From: Albugo candida
Taxonomy: Eukaryota > Oomycota > Peronosporomycetes > Albuginales
Direction: 5' to 3'
Assembly (NCBI GenBank): GCA_040437565.1
Contig: JBDOQK010000007.1
Span: 310,001-374,000, forward strand
Length of the DNA stretch: 64,000 nt
Under the pieces are notes generated by a model. The model worked only from the letters and a program-made list of their open reading frames with translations, made no database searches and was not told the DNA's origin. The position numbers and the translations under genes are program-made. Shown piece by piece: positions 23,200 to 36,524 of this stretch (positions within the stretch are counted from its first letter, which is position 1; every line of letters starts with the position of its first letter).

Positions 23200-24788
23200 A
23201 ATAAAAAGCGAGATATCGCATTCCATGGCTTTGGACTCACTCCATCCAGCTTCAGCGCGGATGGGATGCCCGGAGTGGGTGCCTCTTTGTTGGAGTAATG
23301 GGCTGTATATAAGCGCTGTCCTCACTATCCACGTTCAATAATTGGCAAGGTTTTATTGCCATCCAGAAGCGAGCCCACCGAGTAATGGTAAAGCATACAA
23401 CCATTCCGCGGACACGGAAGAAGGTGCTGCAGCTTCCCATCATATCGAGCCTTGTAAGTAATCAGCAGTATCAATACCTGCTGAACAATTTTATAATGCC
23501 ACTACAGACCTGGCAGACTTAGCCGGATGAATCGATTGTTTCTTGGCATTTAACAGCAATACAGGTCGACTATATTCACGGAAGTAATCTGCACAACAGA
23601 AATCAGCGCTCTAGAAAAATTATTACAAAATACGCGATGCATATGTGGCTCCAAAGAGTGCAACATCGATTTTAGCTGATCATTTTCAGCTTGAATTACG
23701 CTGTTGGCTCGCGATACTAAGTTGATGCAAAGCAATGTTAAAGCCTACCGAGTCGGTGTTGGCTGTGATCCTCGCACAGCGTCGGCGATGCATGAACACG
23801 TGACACCAGCTGATGAGAGCGCGGGTATTCCTTTTATTAGACAACACAATTCATGCGTTACCTCATGTGTCAGCTGCTAAAGGAGAAATTTGCTATGCAG
23901 CGAAAAAATGCAAACGTCTTGAGATTTTGCATTCCGTACGGAGAGAACTTATTCGACTGAGCAAAGAGTCTGGTGTGCGATGAGTTAAAGTGTTCAAGAT
24001 CCTGGTCAAATTGTATGGAAACCGATAAGAAGTACGAAAATGGCAGGAGCAGGCCATTGATAGCGCGCAGATTTGGATGTACATGGGCTCTGATGGTGCG
24101 GTATCGACGTCTCCGTACGCGATACGCAAGTCAAAACACTTCAACTCTAGAAAGGCTTGGTCATGCTGCGAAAGCCGCCGTGAACACACCGATCTAAGGC
24201 GCAGCGATAGATCTTTTGATGCGAGCAATGCTCCTTATCAATCAAAACACCGAGGTGCGTTCGATGAGGATGGGACATAAAGTGTCACATACACGACGAC
24301 ATGATTTTTGAGGGACCAGAAGTGAACGCTGAACAAACCAAAATCATCGTCCAAGATCTGATGGGAAACCATTTGGACCGCCTTCTCTGTTGACCTACAG
24401 GTGCACGCAAAGATTGATTGTTCTTGGTATCGAGACAAGTAGTTCACCATCGATATTTTCGTTCGGCAGAGTAATCTGGTATGCGATAGAGATTCCGCCA
24501 AGTTCGTTTTTGAGCAAACAGAATCTGTTTTTGGGATTTGAAATCGGACAATTTTTTTTCAATAATTAAAAAAAAACTATACTGTAGCACACTACAAACA
24601 ATGCTAAAGACTGGAATTCTATCATCATAGAAGCGAGCGTACCGAACATGCACGCAAGAGGCGAGTCGGACCTACGGTTGATCAGGCGTTAGCGGGTCTA
24701 GAAAGTCTACGTTTACCTCTGTAATTTCTCGGCAGCAGCAACCACCAGACCAAATTGTTATAGGAGTGAGTAATGTACAATTCTTTGT
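23200..24788. other. Unidentified stretch; second half repeated after gap
   Basis: Open frames on both strands (23893-24228 minus, 23973-24280 plus) have no recognisable domain. The plus frame around 24040-24280 (WQEQAIDSAQIWMYMGSDG) is the best coding candidate but has no start and is crossed by stops upstream. 23761-24788 recurs at 24889-25916. Confidence 0.3.
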
Positions 24789-24888
24789 NNNNNNNNNNNN
24801 NNNNNNNNNNNNNNNNNNNNNNNNNNNNNNNNNNNNNNNNNNNNNNNNNNNNNNNNNNNNNNNNNNNNNNNNNNNNNNNNNNNNNNNN
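24789..24888. other. 100-N assembly gap with 1028-bp repeated flank
   Basis: Bases 23761-24788 recur at 24889-25916, apparently identical over 1028 bp. This is the longest overlap in the window and a probable scaffolding artefact. Confidence 0.9.
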
Positions 24889-26709
24889 GGCTGTGATCCT
24901 CGCACAGCGTCGGCGATGCATGAACACGTGACACCAGCTGATGAGAGCGCGGGTATTCCTTTTATTAGACAACACAATTCATGCGTTACCTCATGTGTCA
25001 GCTGCTAAAGGAGAAATTTGCTATGCAGCGAAAAAATGCAAACGTCTTGAGATTTTGCATTCCGTACGGAGAGAACTTATTCGACTGAGCAAAGAGTCTG
25101 GTGTGCGATGAGTTAAAGTGTTCAAGATCCTGGTCAAATTGTATGGAAACCGATAAGAAGTACGAAAATGGCAGGAGCAGGCCATTGATAGCGCGCAGAT
25201 TTGGATGTACATGGGCTCTGATGGTGCGGTATCGACGTCTCCGTACGCGATACGCAAGTCAAAACACTTCAACTCTAGAAAGGCTTGGTCATGCTGCGAA
25301 AGCCGCCGTGAACACACCGATCTAAGGCGCAGCGATAGATCTTTTGATGCGAGCAATGCTCCTTATCAATCAAAACACCGAGGTGCGTTCGATGAGGATG
25401 GGACATAAAGTGTCACATACACGACGACATGATTTTTGAGGGACCAGAAGTGAACGCTGAACAAACCAAAATCATCGTCCAAGATCTGATGGGAAACCAT
25501 TTGGACCGCCTTCTCTGTTGACCTACAGGTGCACGCAAAGATTGATTGTTCTTGGTATCGAGACAAGTAGTTCACCATCGATATTTTCGTTCGGCAGAGT
25601 AATCTGGTATGCGATAGAGATTCCGCCAAGTTCGTTTTTGAGCAAACAGAATCTGTTTTTGGGATTTGAAATCGGACAATTTTTTTTCAATAATTAAAAA
25701 AAAACTATACTGTAGCACACTACAAACAATGCTAAAGACTGGAATTCTATCATCATAGAAGCGAGCGTACCGAACATGCACGCAAGAGGCGAGTCGGACC
25801 TACGGTTGATCAGGCGTTAGCGGGTCTAGAAAGTCTACGTTTACCTCTGTAATTTCTCGGCAGCAGCAACCACCAGACCAAATTGTTATAGGAGTGAGTA
25901 ATGTACAATTCTTTGTATCATCCCCGAATGAAAAGTCTCAAGTAGCAAGAGAGATAAGAAAGATAAAGATATTAGACTGCTGTGGAGGCAACCGCACAAA
26001 TAGCGATCTATCCCTAATCCGCGCAAAGTAATATGAAGATTGAGAGCTGGCTAAAGCATGTGATTTGATTCGCTTTGATCAACGAAAATCGCTTTAGTCC
26101 GCTTCAGCTATTCCAATAAATAGTTCATCGTGGTCATCTTTAGTCCTCACTTTCAAAAAGAAGAACATTGTATACTTAAAGACAGCTTTAGTCAACTCGA
26201 TCCGATGTAGATTCGCAAGTATTATCACTACGACTATATACGGTTTGCAAAGCTCAGTCCTTTGAGTGAGTATCTCATGATTTATCCCCGCTTTAGTCAA
26301 CACGACATCCACTGTAATTAAACTTGGGTAGTGTCGGCCAAGTATCGTTGAAGCTCTACTCTCCTTCCGACATCACACCACCGAACACCACAACTTCCGC
26401 GGTCATTACCTCCACTCCACTATCTGGAGGAAAACCCAGCTCCACCAGGACCATCACAACCAGTAGAGTCGGTTGGGGATATAACCATACAGGTGGCTCG
26501 TTACCGTGTGGAGCTACTTCGACACATACTTTTGAAAGTACAGCCTCGTCATTACTTGTCGCTGTTGCTCGCATCTATGGAGTTGGATACATATAATTGA
26601 AGCGGTGGCCAATCCATTGTATGGAACCCGCTTTGAAATGACTCCTGAGAACAGGAATGCCAAAAAGGTATCGAACCATTTGTTTTCTAAAGCGCCACAC
26701 AAAGGTCGA

Positions 26710-26809
26710 NNNNNNNNNNNNNNNNNNNNNNNNNNNNNNNNNNNNNNNNNNNNNNNNNNNNNNNNNNNNNNNNNNNNNNNNNNNNNNNNNNNNNNNNNNN
26801 NNNNNNNNN
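26710..26809. other. 100-N assembly gap with 620-bp repeated flank
   Basis: Bases 26090-26709 recur at 26810-27429. In the second copy the overlap ends exactly where a 12-bp perfect hairpin begins (27430), which may explain the contig break. Confidence 0.9.
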
Positions 26810-27429
26810 CGCTTTAGTCCGCTTCAGCTATTCCAATAAATAGTTCATCGTGGTCATCTTTAGTCCTCACTTTCAAAAAGAAGAACATTGTATACTTAAA
26901 GACAGCTTTAGTCAACTCGATCCGATGTAGATTCGCAAGTATTATCACTACGACTATATACGGTTTGCAAAGCTCAGTCCTTTGAGTGAGTATCTCATGA
27001 TTTATCCCCGCTTTAGTCAACACGACATCCACTGTAATTAAACTTGGGTAGTGTCGGCCAAGTATCGTTGAAGCTCTACTCTCCTTCCGACATCACACCA
27101 CCGAACACCACAACTTCCGCGGTCATTACCTCCACTCCACTATCTGGAGGAAAACCCAGCTCCACCAGGACCATCACAACCAGTAGAGTCGGTTGGGGAT
27201 ATAACCATACAGGTGGCTCGTTACCGTGTGGAGCTACTTCGACACATACTTTTGAAAGTACAGCCTCGTCATTACTTGTCGCTGTTGCTCGCATCTATGG
27301 AGTTGGATACATATAATTGAAGCGGTGGCCAATCCATTGTATGGAACCCGCTTTGAAATGACTCCTGAGAACAGGAATGCCAAAAAGGTATCGAACCATT
27401 TGTTTTCTAAAGCGCCACACAAAGGTCGA

Positions 27430-27465
27430 AAGGAGATCGACCAAATTGAGTTTGTCGATCTCCTT
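27430..27465. repeat. Perfect 12-bp stem hairpin
   Basis: AAGGAGATCGAC (27430-27441) and GTCGATCTCCTT (27454-27465) are exact reverse complements around a 12-nt loop. Not followed by a T run, so a terminator reading is not supported. Confidence 0.7.
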
Positions 27466-27489
27466 AGATTTGCAGTGACAGTGTAACAA

Positions 27490-29050
27490 ATCTTTTTCTT
27501 CGTACTGTCCTGGTTATAATACAGCTGCAGAATGAGCGAATGAAGTTTATAAAACGGTCAAGGCTGAGTAAAGATTGATTTTCTGTGAGCTATTGCCTCC
27601 AACCCGTCCGAATCGTCCGGAACACATCTCGTCTTGGTAATTTTAAGACACCACTCGATCCAGCTTTCGATGCTTCGAGTGGAACGATTCGACACGAATC
27701 AGGTCGCTAAGCGTTTTTGGAATAGCTTTAGCATCTGGGTGTGGTAGAACCTTGGCGAATATCATATCCTGACGATAAAGTATTTACAAGACCATAACCG
27801 CGCGAGAATCGATCACCTTACATCTGCATGTTGGGCGAGCATTCAGGAGATCATCTGGCACAAAAAGTAACTTTTGCGAATTCTACTAATTCACTGGAAC
27901 GAGATTATCGGAATTGTTCATTACGACTATTCGAATATCCTCATTTGTTGAAGTAATCGAATTGGAAGTGAATTTCGTGCTAAACAGGTGCGGACAACTT
28001 CGAATCCCAGAAAAATGTGGGAAAGTTGAAAGACGAAAATCAAGAAAAAGCTCCAGGCAATTCGAAAATTGCACAAGATAGCCGAATTCATGTTAAGTCT
28101 ACATAGCGTGTTTGGAAGCCGCAGCAGCTCGATATCACACTCAGGACACCAAATCAGTCACGGTATTTTTTCGAATCAAGTATAAAAAAGTTCAGGATTT
28201 CGGTCGAGAACAACGCTAGGTACAACCAATGAAAGTTTTCATCAGCACGTGAAGCATATGGAGAGCTCGTCCAACCATTTTTTGCCATCGGATAGTTCTT
28301 GTCATCGCATGCCGATGGAAAATACTACTTAGATATGTCGCACCGTGACATCGGACCCAAGGGAAATTACTGACGTATTAGGGATCCTTGAGGAGGTTAA
28401 ATGGGATATTTCGATAGCTAATAGACGACCTAGTTGATCCATGTGCAAGAAATCAGAAAAAGGTACTGGATTGGATTGAAGGATCCCTTGAGTCAGAAGA
28501 GCAAGACCGTCGTGATGGTGGGTGGCTCGTACGTGAGTCTGGGAGGAATGTATTCGACTGCGATTCTTTCCGAATATCCGTGCTTAAAGCCTTCACGACC
28601 GTGCTTGCAGTTTTTTTCAGATGGAATGTTGCGCAAACAGTTCGAACGTTCACAGGTTTGGACAGTTATTATATGCCGTAGGCTATTGTAAATAGCGTTG
28701 CGACATGCTGTTGTAAATGGGATGGGGGCTTATGATCAACATCTTCATGATTGGAAACCAATCCGATATATAGCGTACAGTGTACGGTGCATGTCCATCA
28801 TTGTATCATGGCCAGTACGGTACAAATAGACGTGTGGTACACATCAGTCTAGTTCATATCTATTGGATAATAAACCAATGGCTGCGGGCGAACCCTTCCG
28901 TTAGGCTTAGAAAAACTAGTGTAGTGAACTAAGGACCTTAAGAAAATAGTATATATACTTTTGCTTTACATTGCTGTGTAGTGTATCCGGATTATTCCAG
29001 CCCTCTGATCAAGCGCCTCGAGTAGTCTCACCCGGAGACCACCACAGAGA
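27490..29050. other. Intergenic stretch with one open segment
   Basis: A stop-free segment on plus at about 28427-28678 (begins DPCARNQKKVLDWIEGSLE) lacks an ATG and a recognisable domain. The rest has no feature I can name. It may include the 5' flank or LTR of the retroelement that follows, but I found no matching LTR pair. Confidence 0.3.
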
Positions 29051-32000
29051 TGTTTGGTATACAGCTACGAAAATGTACCAAGCAATAAGAAGAGAGAGGA
29101 CGCTCTAAGGTCAGGAACTCGACGACCAAGGAGATGTCGTCATGTCGGAAGTTCCAATACCCATTTTCCAGGCGGTGTAAGCTCCAAGGATGGCGAGTAC
29201 CGACCGCGAATTCCTAGCAGAACGAAAAAGAGCGAGAATCCAGTACGAAAGACTGGTGAAAAGAAACGATGGCGTCAATGCCGTTTCAATAAGAGACTCT
29301 GTTGGTCCCATTGTGTAGGAAGCGCTGGTGAACTGGATTTATAATGTGGACTCAGAGGAGGATATCACGGAGGAGATGGTTCTAACGTTTGTAAAGAAAA
29401 AGCGCGAGATTGGTGCTATGGATGGAAACGCTGGAGCAATCCCTCAAGTCTTCGCAAATTTAGAAATGGATTTGGATGTGCCAGATACCTATTCCTGATG
29501 CTTGAAGATGTTTCATGAATTCGAGCAAAGGTCTAAACGAGCCATTCTGTCGGGATATCTTGAGAAGAACCCTAAAGAACAACGCAAATTTCTCGTCAAC
29601 GCGGTTAGACCTATAGAGCTTAGTTCACAATCCGTCGAATGGTCAAGTTTGAAGTCGATGGCATGAGGTCAGAGCCGAAGATGCTATTCAAAGAATTGAC
29701 AAAAAATCAGCACAAATCAATGAGTCTTATTTGGCAGCAAACTTTCTCGGGACTGCCACTGGAGACATCAAACCGATAGGATGTGACGCTGAATAAGTGA
29801 AACGACCAATAGAAAAGTCGAGAAATCAGAGAGTCAAAGATTACACACATGCACAAATGGCCTTGGGTAAAACTAGCGTTGCAACCGCTGCATTAAAGAA
29901 GCTTAAGAGAACCGAAGCAGGGATGCTAGAATTGGGGTCAAGATCACTGTATGAGTGAATGTTCGAGCTGAATCGAAGGTTGAAGAAAGAAGTGGCTGCA
30001 CAAAAACGGGCCAAATTTTCAGCGAAGAAGTTACGACGTTTGAGTGGCGCTAAACAAAGAAGTGTTTGAAGTGGACAGTGGAAAGTTATTACTACTACTT
30101 CTTGTCCAGATAACGGAGTAGATTATACCGTTATGTCGGAGAGCTTGGTCAAAAGATTGGTCGATGCCGTAATGAAGGTCAATGTGAAGAGCATTTAGTC
30201 AAGAAAGTGCCGCACGGGAAACGTGGAAATGTTCAAAGACTGTTGCCAAAAAGTGAACATGCACTTGTGTCTGCAGACTTCAGTTGGTCCTGTGAAGTTC
30301 CCGGATACGGATTGTTACATTGTTCAAGAAGCATCGTGGGAAATGCTTATTGAAAAATCTTTGAAGGATTATTGGATAAATCAGCTCTCATTTGGATGGA
30401 CGACCTGTTGTTGTTTGCAAGCGATGAGGTCATTTTTCTCAAGATGTTTTGAATTTTGTGAAAATGTTCAGATTGAAGGTCAACTCTGATAAAACCAGTC
30501 CGTTCATGAAAGAAGCTAGATGGTGTAAGAAAATTTATAATGGAGATGGCCGGTCAAATTGTCTGGAACGCCAGGAACAAAACGAGTGGCGAGAGGTATG
30601 TCATTAGTATTGCATCAGGAGCAGATGGATTGCTTTCAGATAGCTAAGGAGCTCTGAATGAAAAGCGTGAAGCTGCATCAGTTGGTCAAAACCGCTGTGG
30701 TGTGTCTGTTTACGGATGTAAGCTTGTTTATAGGAGTGTAGTAGTAACCCAAGTGGAAGAGTGGGAGTCGTCATTACCCGTGGAGAAACAAGCAGTCATA
30801 TTCCTGTCTGGCTTTTTTAGTAAAGCCGAATTAAATTGGGCGGTCAATGAGAAGGAGGCGTTTCCTCTTATTCTGGCTCTGGAAAGGCAGACTATATTCT
30901 TCGTCTTTTGAATGGAATCAGAATGTATCGTGATCACAAGAATCTCATTCGTATTTTTGCTCCAGACCGAAACACAAAAAAGAGCTCAGTTGAAAGAATT
31001 CATCAGTGAATCATTGAACTGATGTCCTTCGTATATAATCCTTATCATATCGCAGGAACTTTGAATGTTTGGGCAGATATCCTTTGTCGCTGATTAGATG
31101 CACCAGATGAGCTCAAGTCAATAAGAAAGTTGAGTAGAAACCCCACTTCCGTCTCCGACCAATATTCTCCTATCGAGTCATTGGGAGCAGAAAATATTCC
31201 CTTGCCAGCATATGAAGTTATAGGGCAGATGAAGAAGACATATTCTCCCTGTGGAGTTGCCGGTTTGAAATTTTGCAAGTTGAAACAAGCTTGGAAGAAA
31301 GAGGGGCTTATTTGGATCCCCAATCAAGATGTGGAAATCAGTATTCGACTACTGATTATTGGACACCATGGTATAGCAGGACATCGGGTTTCAAAGGCTT
31401 TATCATCCATGCTGGGAGGAAAGTCTGGATACATCAGCTTCAAGCCAATTGCGAACTGTCTTATCTGTTCACAAACCAAGGGGGGGGGGGAATTATTTCG
31501 AGACCGTGGAGCACTGTACTTGGACACCCCAAACGGAACGAGCGATTGCATTGAGATTACTGCTTTGGTGGTACATCGTACAATGGGTAGCAATGGGTGC
31601 TCGTATTGAAAGATGCTTCAATTCATTATTGTTTATTGCGTGCTTGTGACAACCCGAGTGCTGAAAGTGCTGCTTCGTGCATGCTTAAAAGAAATATGCT
31701 CATGATGATGCCAAAAATTTGGGTCAGAGATAGCGGAACTCACTCCAAAAACAAAGTGATCACTGATCTCCCTCGTCTTACCGGATCCTCATGAGAATAT
31801 ATTCTTGCGTATTGTCATGGAAAAACGGAAGTGTAGAGCGCGTCAATAGAGATTTACTTTAGGTGCTGAGGGCTACGGTGGCAGAAATGAAACTGGGTAT
31901 GAAGAAATGGCCTGATATTATCTCAAGTGTTATGAGAATTTTGAATCAAACTCCTCATTAATCGCTCGAGGGAAGAAGTGCCACTGAATGTTTTACAGTA

Positions 32001-32260
32001 TTGAAGCCAGATACTCCATTAGATCGTGTTACGATTGATGATATGGCTAGCCTGAGCGCACTGGAAAGGCGTACATGTGGTGCAGATTTTGCACCAGTCA
32101 CTAGTCGATACCCATATGAAGATTGCTGATGAAGTGGAGAGAAGAAAACTCTAGAGTCAACTGGCTCAGAGAGGTGTGCAACCTGCGTTATTTACTGCTG
32201 GTGCGAAAGTTTCCCGATCCTTTAAGTACCCTAGACAGCTGAAGTTGACAGCGTTGAATT
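29050..32260 (+). mobile_element. Decayed Ty3/gypsy retrotransposon (gag-pol remnant)
   Basis: Broken polyprotein, with the domains in Ty3/gypsy order on plus. The gag-like stretch is 29.1-29.9 kb. The aspartic protease lies around 30100-30340 (a DNGVDYTVMSESLVKRL segment, then TSVGPVKFPDTDCYIV). The reverse transcriptase motif WMDDLLLFASDE is near 30390-30430, with a frame break just after. RNase H is at 30760-31095 (SKAELNWAVNEKEAFPLI, DHKNLIRIFAPD, LNVWADILCR). The integrase zinc finger is at 31330-31480 (GHHGIAGHR ... CLICSQ), followed by the core at 31590-32100 (IWVRDSGTHSKNKV, WKNGSVERVNRDLL). Several stops and frameshifts make it inactive. No LTR pair or primer-binding site identified. 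Confidence 0.85.
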
Positions 32261-33025
32261 TGATGGATACAAGGTTGCAAACAACTCTGTAAATAGGTAA
32301 CTTAAACCTCTAAAAGTCTTACTCCTATAAAATAGTTAGCTAGCTGAAGAAAGCCTTCTCATATCTTGAAGAAAGAGTTTAAGAAAATCAAACGAAATGT
32401 TCTTGTGACTGCCGAGTAGATTAGACTTTACCTAATCCAGGTCTTCAGGTGTTATGACTAGCAGACGATGCACCCTGCCTTTTGATTTCCTTCTATATGG
32501 TCTATTCTGATCAATGTAGCGAATGGAGTGTTTAGAGTTGTAGATGAGCACATTCCTACTGACGAAAACGCAGTGTTGCCGGATATTTTTTTGTGTCTGC
32601 CCAGATATCTAGTGCAGCTATGTTCTGCAGCGCATGATAAGCAATGAGTAGACAAACTAACATACTGAAACGCCGACCGGACCAACCAGCCTCATTTTTA
32701 GATTGCTGTGGACGTCACAGAGAAGTGGCAAATCATGTACTCATTTTGAGACAATACGTACACGTACCTTAGTCAAGAATGTATTACGCTTTGACGCTCA
32801 GAGCTTCCCGGATTTATCGCACAAGGATTTGTAAAATGGTGTGTTGTGCAGAAAATCAAGCTTCATTTCAATGCATCGGCTTGTACCGAAGAGCGGGACT
32901 GAGACTTGAGCATTAAAAAAAACGAAAAATGAAACGTAAGTACATAGGCTATTTCGGCCAGCAAATAAAATCATTTACGTCACATTGTGCCTTTATTCCA
33001 GCAAACTTTAGCGCCACTTCTCATC
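32260..33025. other. Spacer between retroelement and CCDC40
   Basis: No recognisable gene. An unidentified 75-codon minus frame lies at 32458-32685. The last part, about 32900-33025, is presumably the 3' flank of CCDC40. Confidence 0.4.
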
Positions 33026-36000
33026 TCAGTTGACCGGAGGCTCCTCGGCGAGAAGTGAAACGCGATTCAATATTTCCAAAAGATGCGGATTTTGATCTTG
33101 CAGCTTTACGATGATGTTCTTCACTGCATCCAAATTTTGTTTAGAACGTTCGCGATCCTGCTGTACTTTGAAAGTGGAATCAGAATCTTCTTCCGGACTA
33201 GTCATAGCCGCTTTGCACAAATGATCGAAGCGTTTGAGCAATTTTTGCTTCCTCGCCTCAGCGTCGACAAGTCGTTGTTTTTCATATAGTCCATTATTGA
33301 TCGATTGTTGTAGTGTGAGACTTTTCTCTTCCTCCGCTTTGAGCTCTGCTGTTATATTCTCCAATTGAAAAGAAAGATCCTCAGAATGCACCAGCTTAGT
33401 CTTCATCTCGTTGTCGACTTTTGCCGCTCGTTTTTCCATATTCCGTAAATTATTTTGCAATGTGGAAACTTTGGTTGTTAAGGAGGCGTACGTAAGTTCT
33501 GTATCCTTCTTACTGCGTCCTCGCATCGCGATAATGTCACGCTTGTGGATTGCTTGTTCCATGTCTTGCAACATTTGTTCCTGACTTCGCTGCAGGGCCT
33601 CAAATCGAATTCGCATCCTGTGAATTTCTTTCTCCATGCTTTTTGCTTCCGCTTGACCAACTTCCGGGTCTAGCGCTGCTTGCGTCTCTTTCTCCAGTTG
33701 TAGTTTCTTTTNNNNNNNNNNNNNNNNNNNNNNNNNNNNNNNNNNNNNNNNNNNNNNNNNNNNNNNNNNNNNNNNNNNNNNNNNNNNNNNNNNNNNNNNN
33801 NNNNNNNNNNNGCGTACGTAAGTTCTGTATCCTTCTTACTGCGTCCTCGCATCGCGATAATGTCACGCTTGTGGATTGCTTGTTCCATGTCTTGCAACAT
33901 TTGTTCCTGACTTCGCTGCAGGGCCTCAAATCGAATTCGCATCCTGTGAATTTCTTTCTCCATGCTTTTTGCTTCCGCTTGACCAACTTCCGGGTCTAGC
34001 GCTGCTTGCGTCTCTTTCTCCAGTTGTAGTTTCTTTTCCCACAACAAAAGCTGGCGCTCTATTTCCACGATTCTATCAAGCAATGCTTGCTTCTCCATTT
34101 TGAGTTGTGTAGCTTGGCTTTCTAAGAAAATAGAATCAGATTCCAAACTTCGGAGTTCTTGTTTAAATTCTAATTCCAGCCCGTGATTTATACTCAAAAG
34201 TTCTTCCTGACGATGATTCTGCTTGGAAATAAGGTCATTAAGCTTTATAATATCATTGTGCATTGTCTCAATACCCAATTTCAAATCTTTCATATCCTTT
34301 CGCATTGCGTCAATCTGACTTTGTAATCGCAAGGATCTTTGTTCAGAAACACTTGTTTTGCTTGTAAGTTGTTGATTTATTTCACTCATTTCCTGGGAGT
34401 CAGATGATAATTGTATTAGTGATGTCTGTAATTGTAACCACTCCTTCTGCTTGTCAGCATTTAGCTTCCGATTTCGTCCTATGTCCCGAGAAATCATTTT
34501 TATAGTCGCTTCTAGCGGCCCAGTGTTTTCGTCCTCCATTTTAGACACAAGTTGCTCATATTTCTTGTTTAAACGGTCCAATCGTAGCATTTTCTTCTCA
34601 ATTTCATCATTTCTTTGTCGGATTTCTAATTCTATTTTTTCAACTTGCAGGTCGGTTTGTTTGAGTTCCTCGGTATATTTGCTATGTGCTTCTGTCAGCT
34701 GACCTGTTTGAGCTTGTATATTTAGGGTTTCCACATTGACCCGTGCAATCTCATTTTGGATTTTAGCTAATGCGATCTCATTCTCATGTACAGATTTTTG
34801 CAGACGTTGTGTTTCTTTACTAGCATTATGAGCGGCTTTATTTACTATGGTTTCAGCGTTCTTCTGTATAGCGATTTGATCCTCAAGAGCATGCCTTTCT
34901 TTCTGTGTTGTCTCAAGCTGTGTTTGTATCTGTGATGCCTCCTCTTCGAGCTTCTTTCCTTCTGCGCTTACCGCAGCTGCCTGTACCTCGGTCTGTTTGA
35001 GGGATTTTGCCAACATTTTATATCGTTCGGATAGTCGATCGTGTTCCTGTTGTAAAGTGACGATCTGTTCTTCCACAAAACGTATTTCAGAGCTAAATCG
35101 CTCGATTGTTGCAGTTAGAGTCTCATGCACTCGCTGCGATTTTTCGATCGCATAAGTGTACCCACGTATCTCGGTTGCAAGTGACATATCCTCTTCTTCA
35201 ATCCTCGTAATGGCTTCTTGTGTGGCTTGCAAAGCTCGATCTCTTTTTTGCATACTGATCAAAGCGCTTTTCCACTGTACAATAAGCTGTTTTTTTTCAA
35301 ACGCTATTGCTTCCATTTGTTCGGAGGCTTCTCTCACAGTCTTTTCTGCTGCAGTTGTTGCTCCTTTTTGCCTCTTAAGTTGCACCACAAGGACTTCTAT
35401 CTTTCCATGCAGGTTTTTGATCTGGTCATTTAGACTATCAATGTATAGATCCTGCTTGACTTTATCTTTTTCCATCGTGGTCATACTCTTCTCCGTCTTA
35501 TGAGCGGCTCTTTGTGTCCTTGAAATCTCGCTTTTTATTTCTTTGTTATAAGCTTCGACTTGTCGTAGTGTGGCATTTAGAGCATCTAACTCTGTCTGTG
35601 TCTTGTTAAGCTCACCACGTCGATGGTCTAAATCTATAGTTTTCTGCTTCACCAACTCTCTCCATTCATCTAGTCGATCTTCAGCTTGAAATCGCTCTTC
35701 ATGAAATGCACTGACCTTGGAATGAGAAGCTTCCAAAGCTAATTGCAACTTCGCCAAATGTTGTTGCACACCGTACAGCGCAACTCCGACGTCTTCGCGC
35801 TTCTTTTTCATTCCGCGTAATTCTTCTTCTTTCTCCCGCAATTCTAAGGTGATTCGATAATCATTGCCCTTCAATTGATCATACAAAACTTGCTGAATCC
35901 GCTGCATTCGTTCATGANNNNNNNNNNNNNNNNNNNNNNNNNNNNNNNNNNNNNNNNNNNNNNNNNNNNNNNNNNNNNNNNNNNNNNNNNNNNNNNNNNN

Positions 36001-36367
36001 NNNNNNNNNNNNNNNNNTCATGAAATGCACTGACCTTGGAATGAGAAGCTTCCAAAGCTAATTGCAACTTCGCCAAATGTTGTTGCACACCGTACAGCGC
36101 AACTCCGACGTCTTCGCGCTTCTTTTTCATTCCGCGTAATTCTTCTTCTTTCTCCCGCAATTCTAAGGTGATTCGATAATCATTGCCCTTCAATTGATCA
36201 TACAAAACTTGCTGAATCCGCTGCATTCGTTCATGACGACCCATATCGACAATAGTCTGTTCTACATTTTCTACTTCGCTTGCTTCATCGCTGCTTGACG
36301 TCAAGCTAGCAGCTTCATCCTCTTCAGATATTCTTTCGCCATTCACACTGCCAGAAACTGGAGCCAT
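33026..36367 (-). CDS. CCDC40: CCDC40 / FAP172 axonemal coiled-coil protein
   Basis: With CCDC39, CCDC40 forms the 96-nm molecular ruler on ciliary doublets that positions inner dynein arms and the nexin-dynein regulatory complex. The gene looks intronless. The ATG is at 36367 (MAPVSGSVNGER); an upstream extension has no ATG. After collapsing the two contig overlaps (keep 36367-36237, 35917-34038, 33711-33026) one frame of 898 residues results, nearly all coiled coil. Family signatures: REDVGVALYGVQQHLAKLQ near the N-terminus, a mid-protein LDRLNKKYEQLVSKMEDENTGPLE, LLLWEKKLQLEKE, then EIHRMRIRFEALQRSQEQM and the C-terminal NPHLLEILNRVSLLAEEP. Human CCDC40 is longer (about 1140) because of an N-terminal extension. 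The neighbour ZW10 is co-oriented 160 bp upstream. A decayed partial copy lies at 61690-62735. Confidence 0.92.
33712..33811. other. 100-N assembly gap with repeated flank inside CCDC40
   Basis: Bases 33486-33711 recur at 33812-34037. Removing one copy keeps the CCDC40 frame open. Confidence 0.95.
35918..36017. other. 100-N assembly gap with repeated flank inside CCDC40
   Basis: About 219 bp ending at 35917 recur from 36018 to 36236. Removing one copy keeps the CCDC40 frame open and joins the N-terminus to the coiled coil. Confidence 0.95.
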
Positions 36368-36524
36368 TCGGAAATGCGAAGCTGTAATATGACTATAATT
36401 ATCACGGGAACCTTGAGCAGTCAAAGAAACGGAATCAAGAAACTAATTTAAGTATGTGTCAGCTACGAAACTTTTGGATGAGAAGTACATGAATTTATAT
36501 TTGATGAGTTTCAAAGCTCTGTCA

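Larger units (their letters stand above)
26090..27489 (+). repeat. Repeat family R1, copy 2 (shown twice by assembly)
   Basis: The unit 26090-26709 recurs at 26810-27429 because of the gap overlap. It carries an open frame at 26324-26596 (TSRVGWGYNHTGG, ARIYGVGYI), then a second frame from 26605 (EMTPENRNAKKVSNHLFSKAP) that ends after 27480. Related sequence occurs at 2690-3090 (-) and 58320-58560 (+). The encoded product is unknown. The Thr/Ser-rich plus frame and a Val-rich minus frame are both conserved between copies, so the coding strand is uncertain. Confidence 0.5.

Noticed and set aside
23761-25916. Apparent 1-kb perfect tandem duplication around an N run
   Set aside because: The copies lie exactly on either side of a 100-N gap, the same pattern as at nine other gaps. 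Contig-end overlap explains it better than biology.
33026-36367. CCDC39 as identity of the coiled-coil gene
   Set aside because: REDVGVALYGVQQHLA and EIHRMRIRFEALQRSQEQM match CCDC40, and the C-terminus matches CCDC40, not CCDC39.
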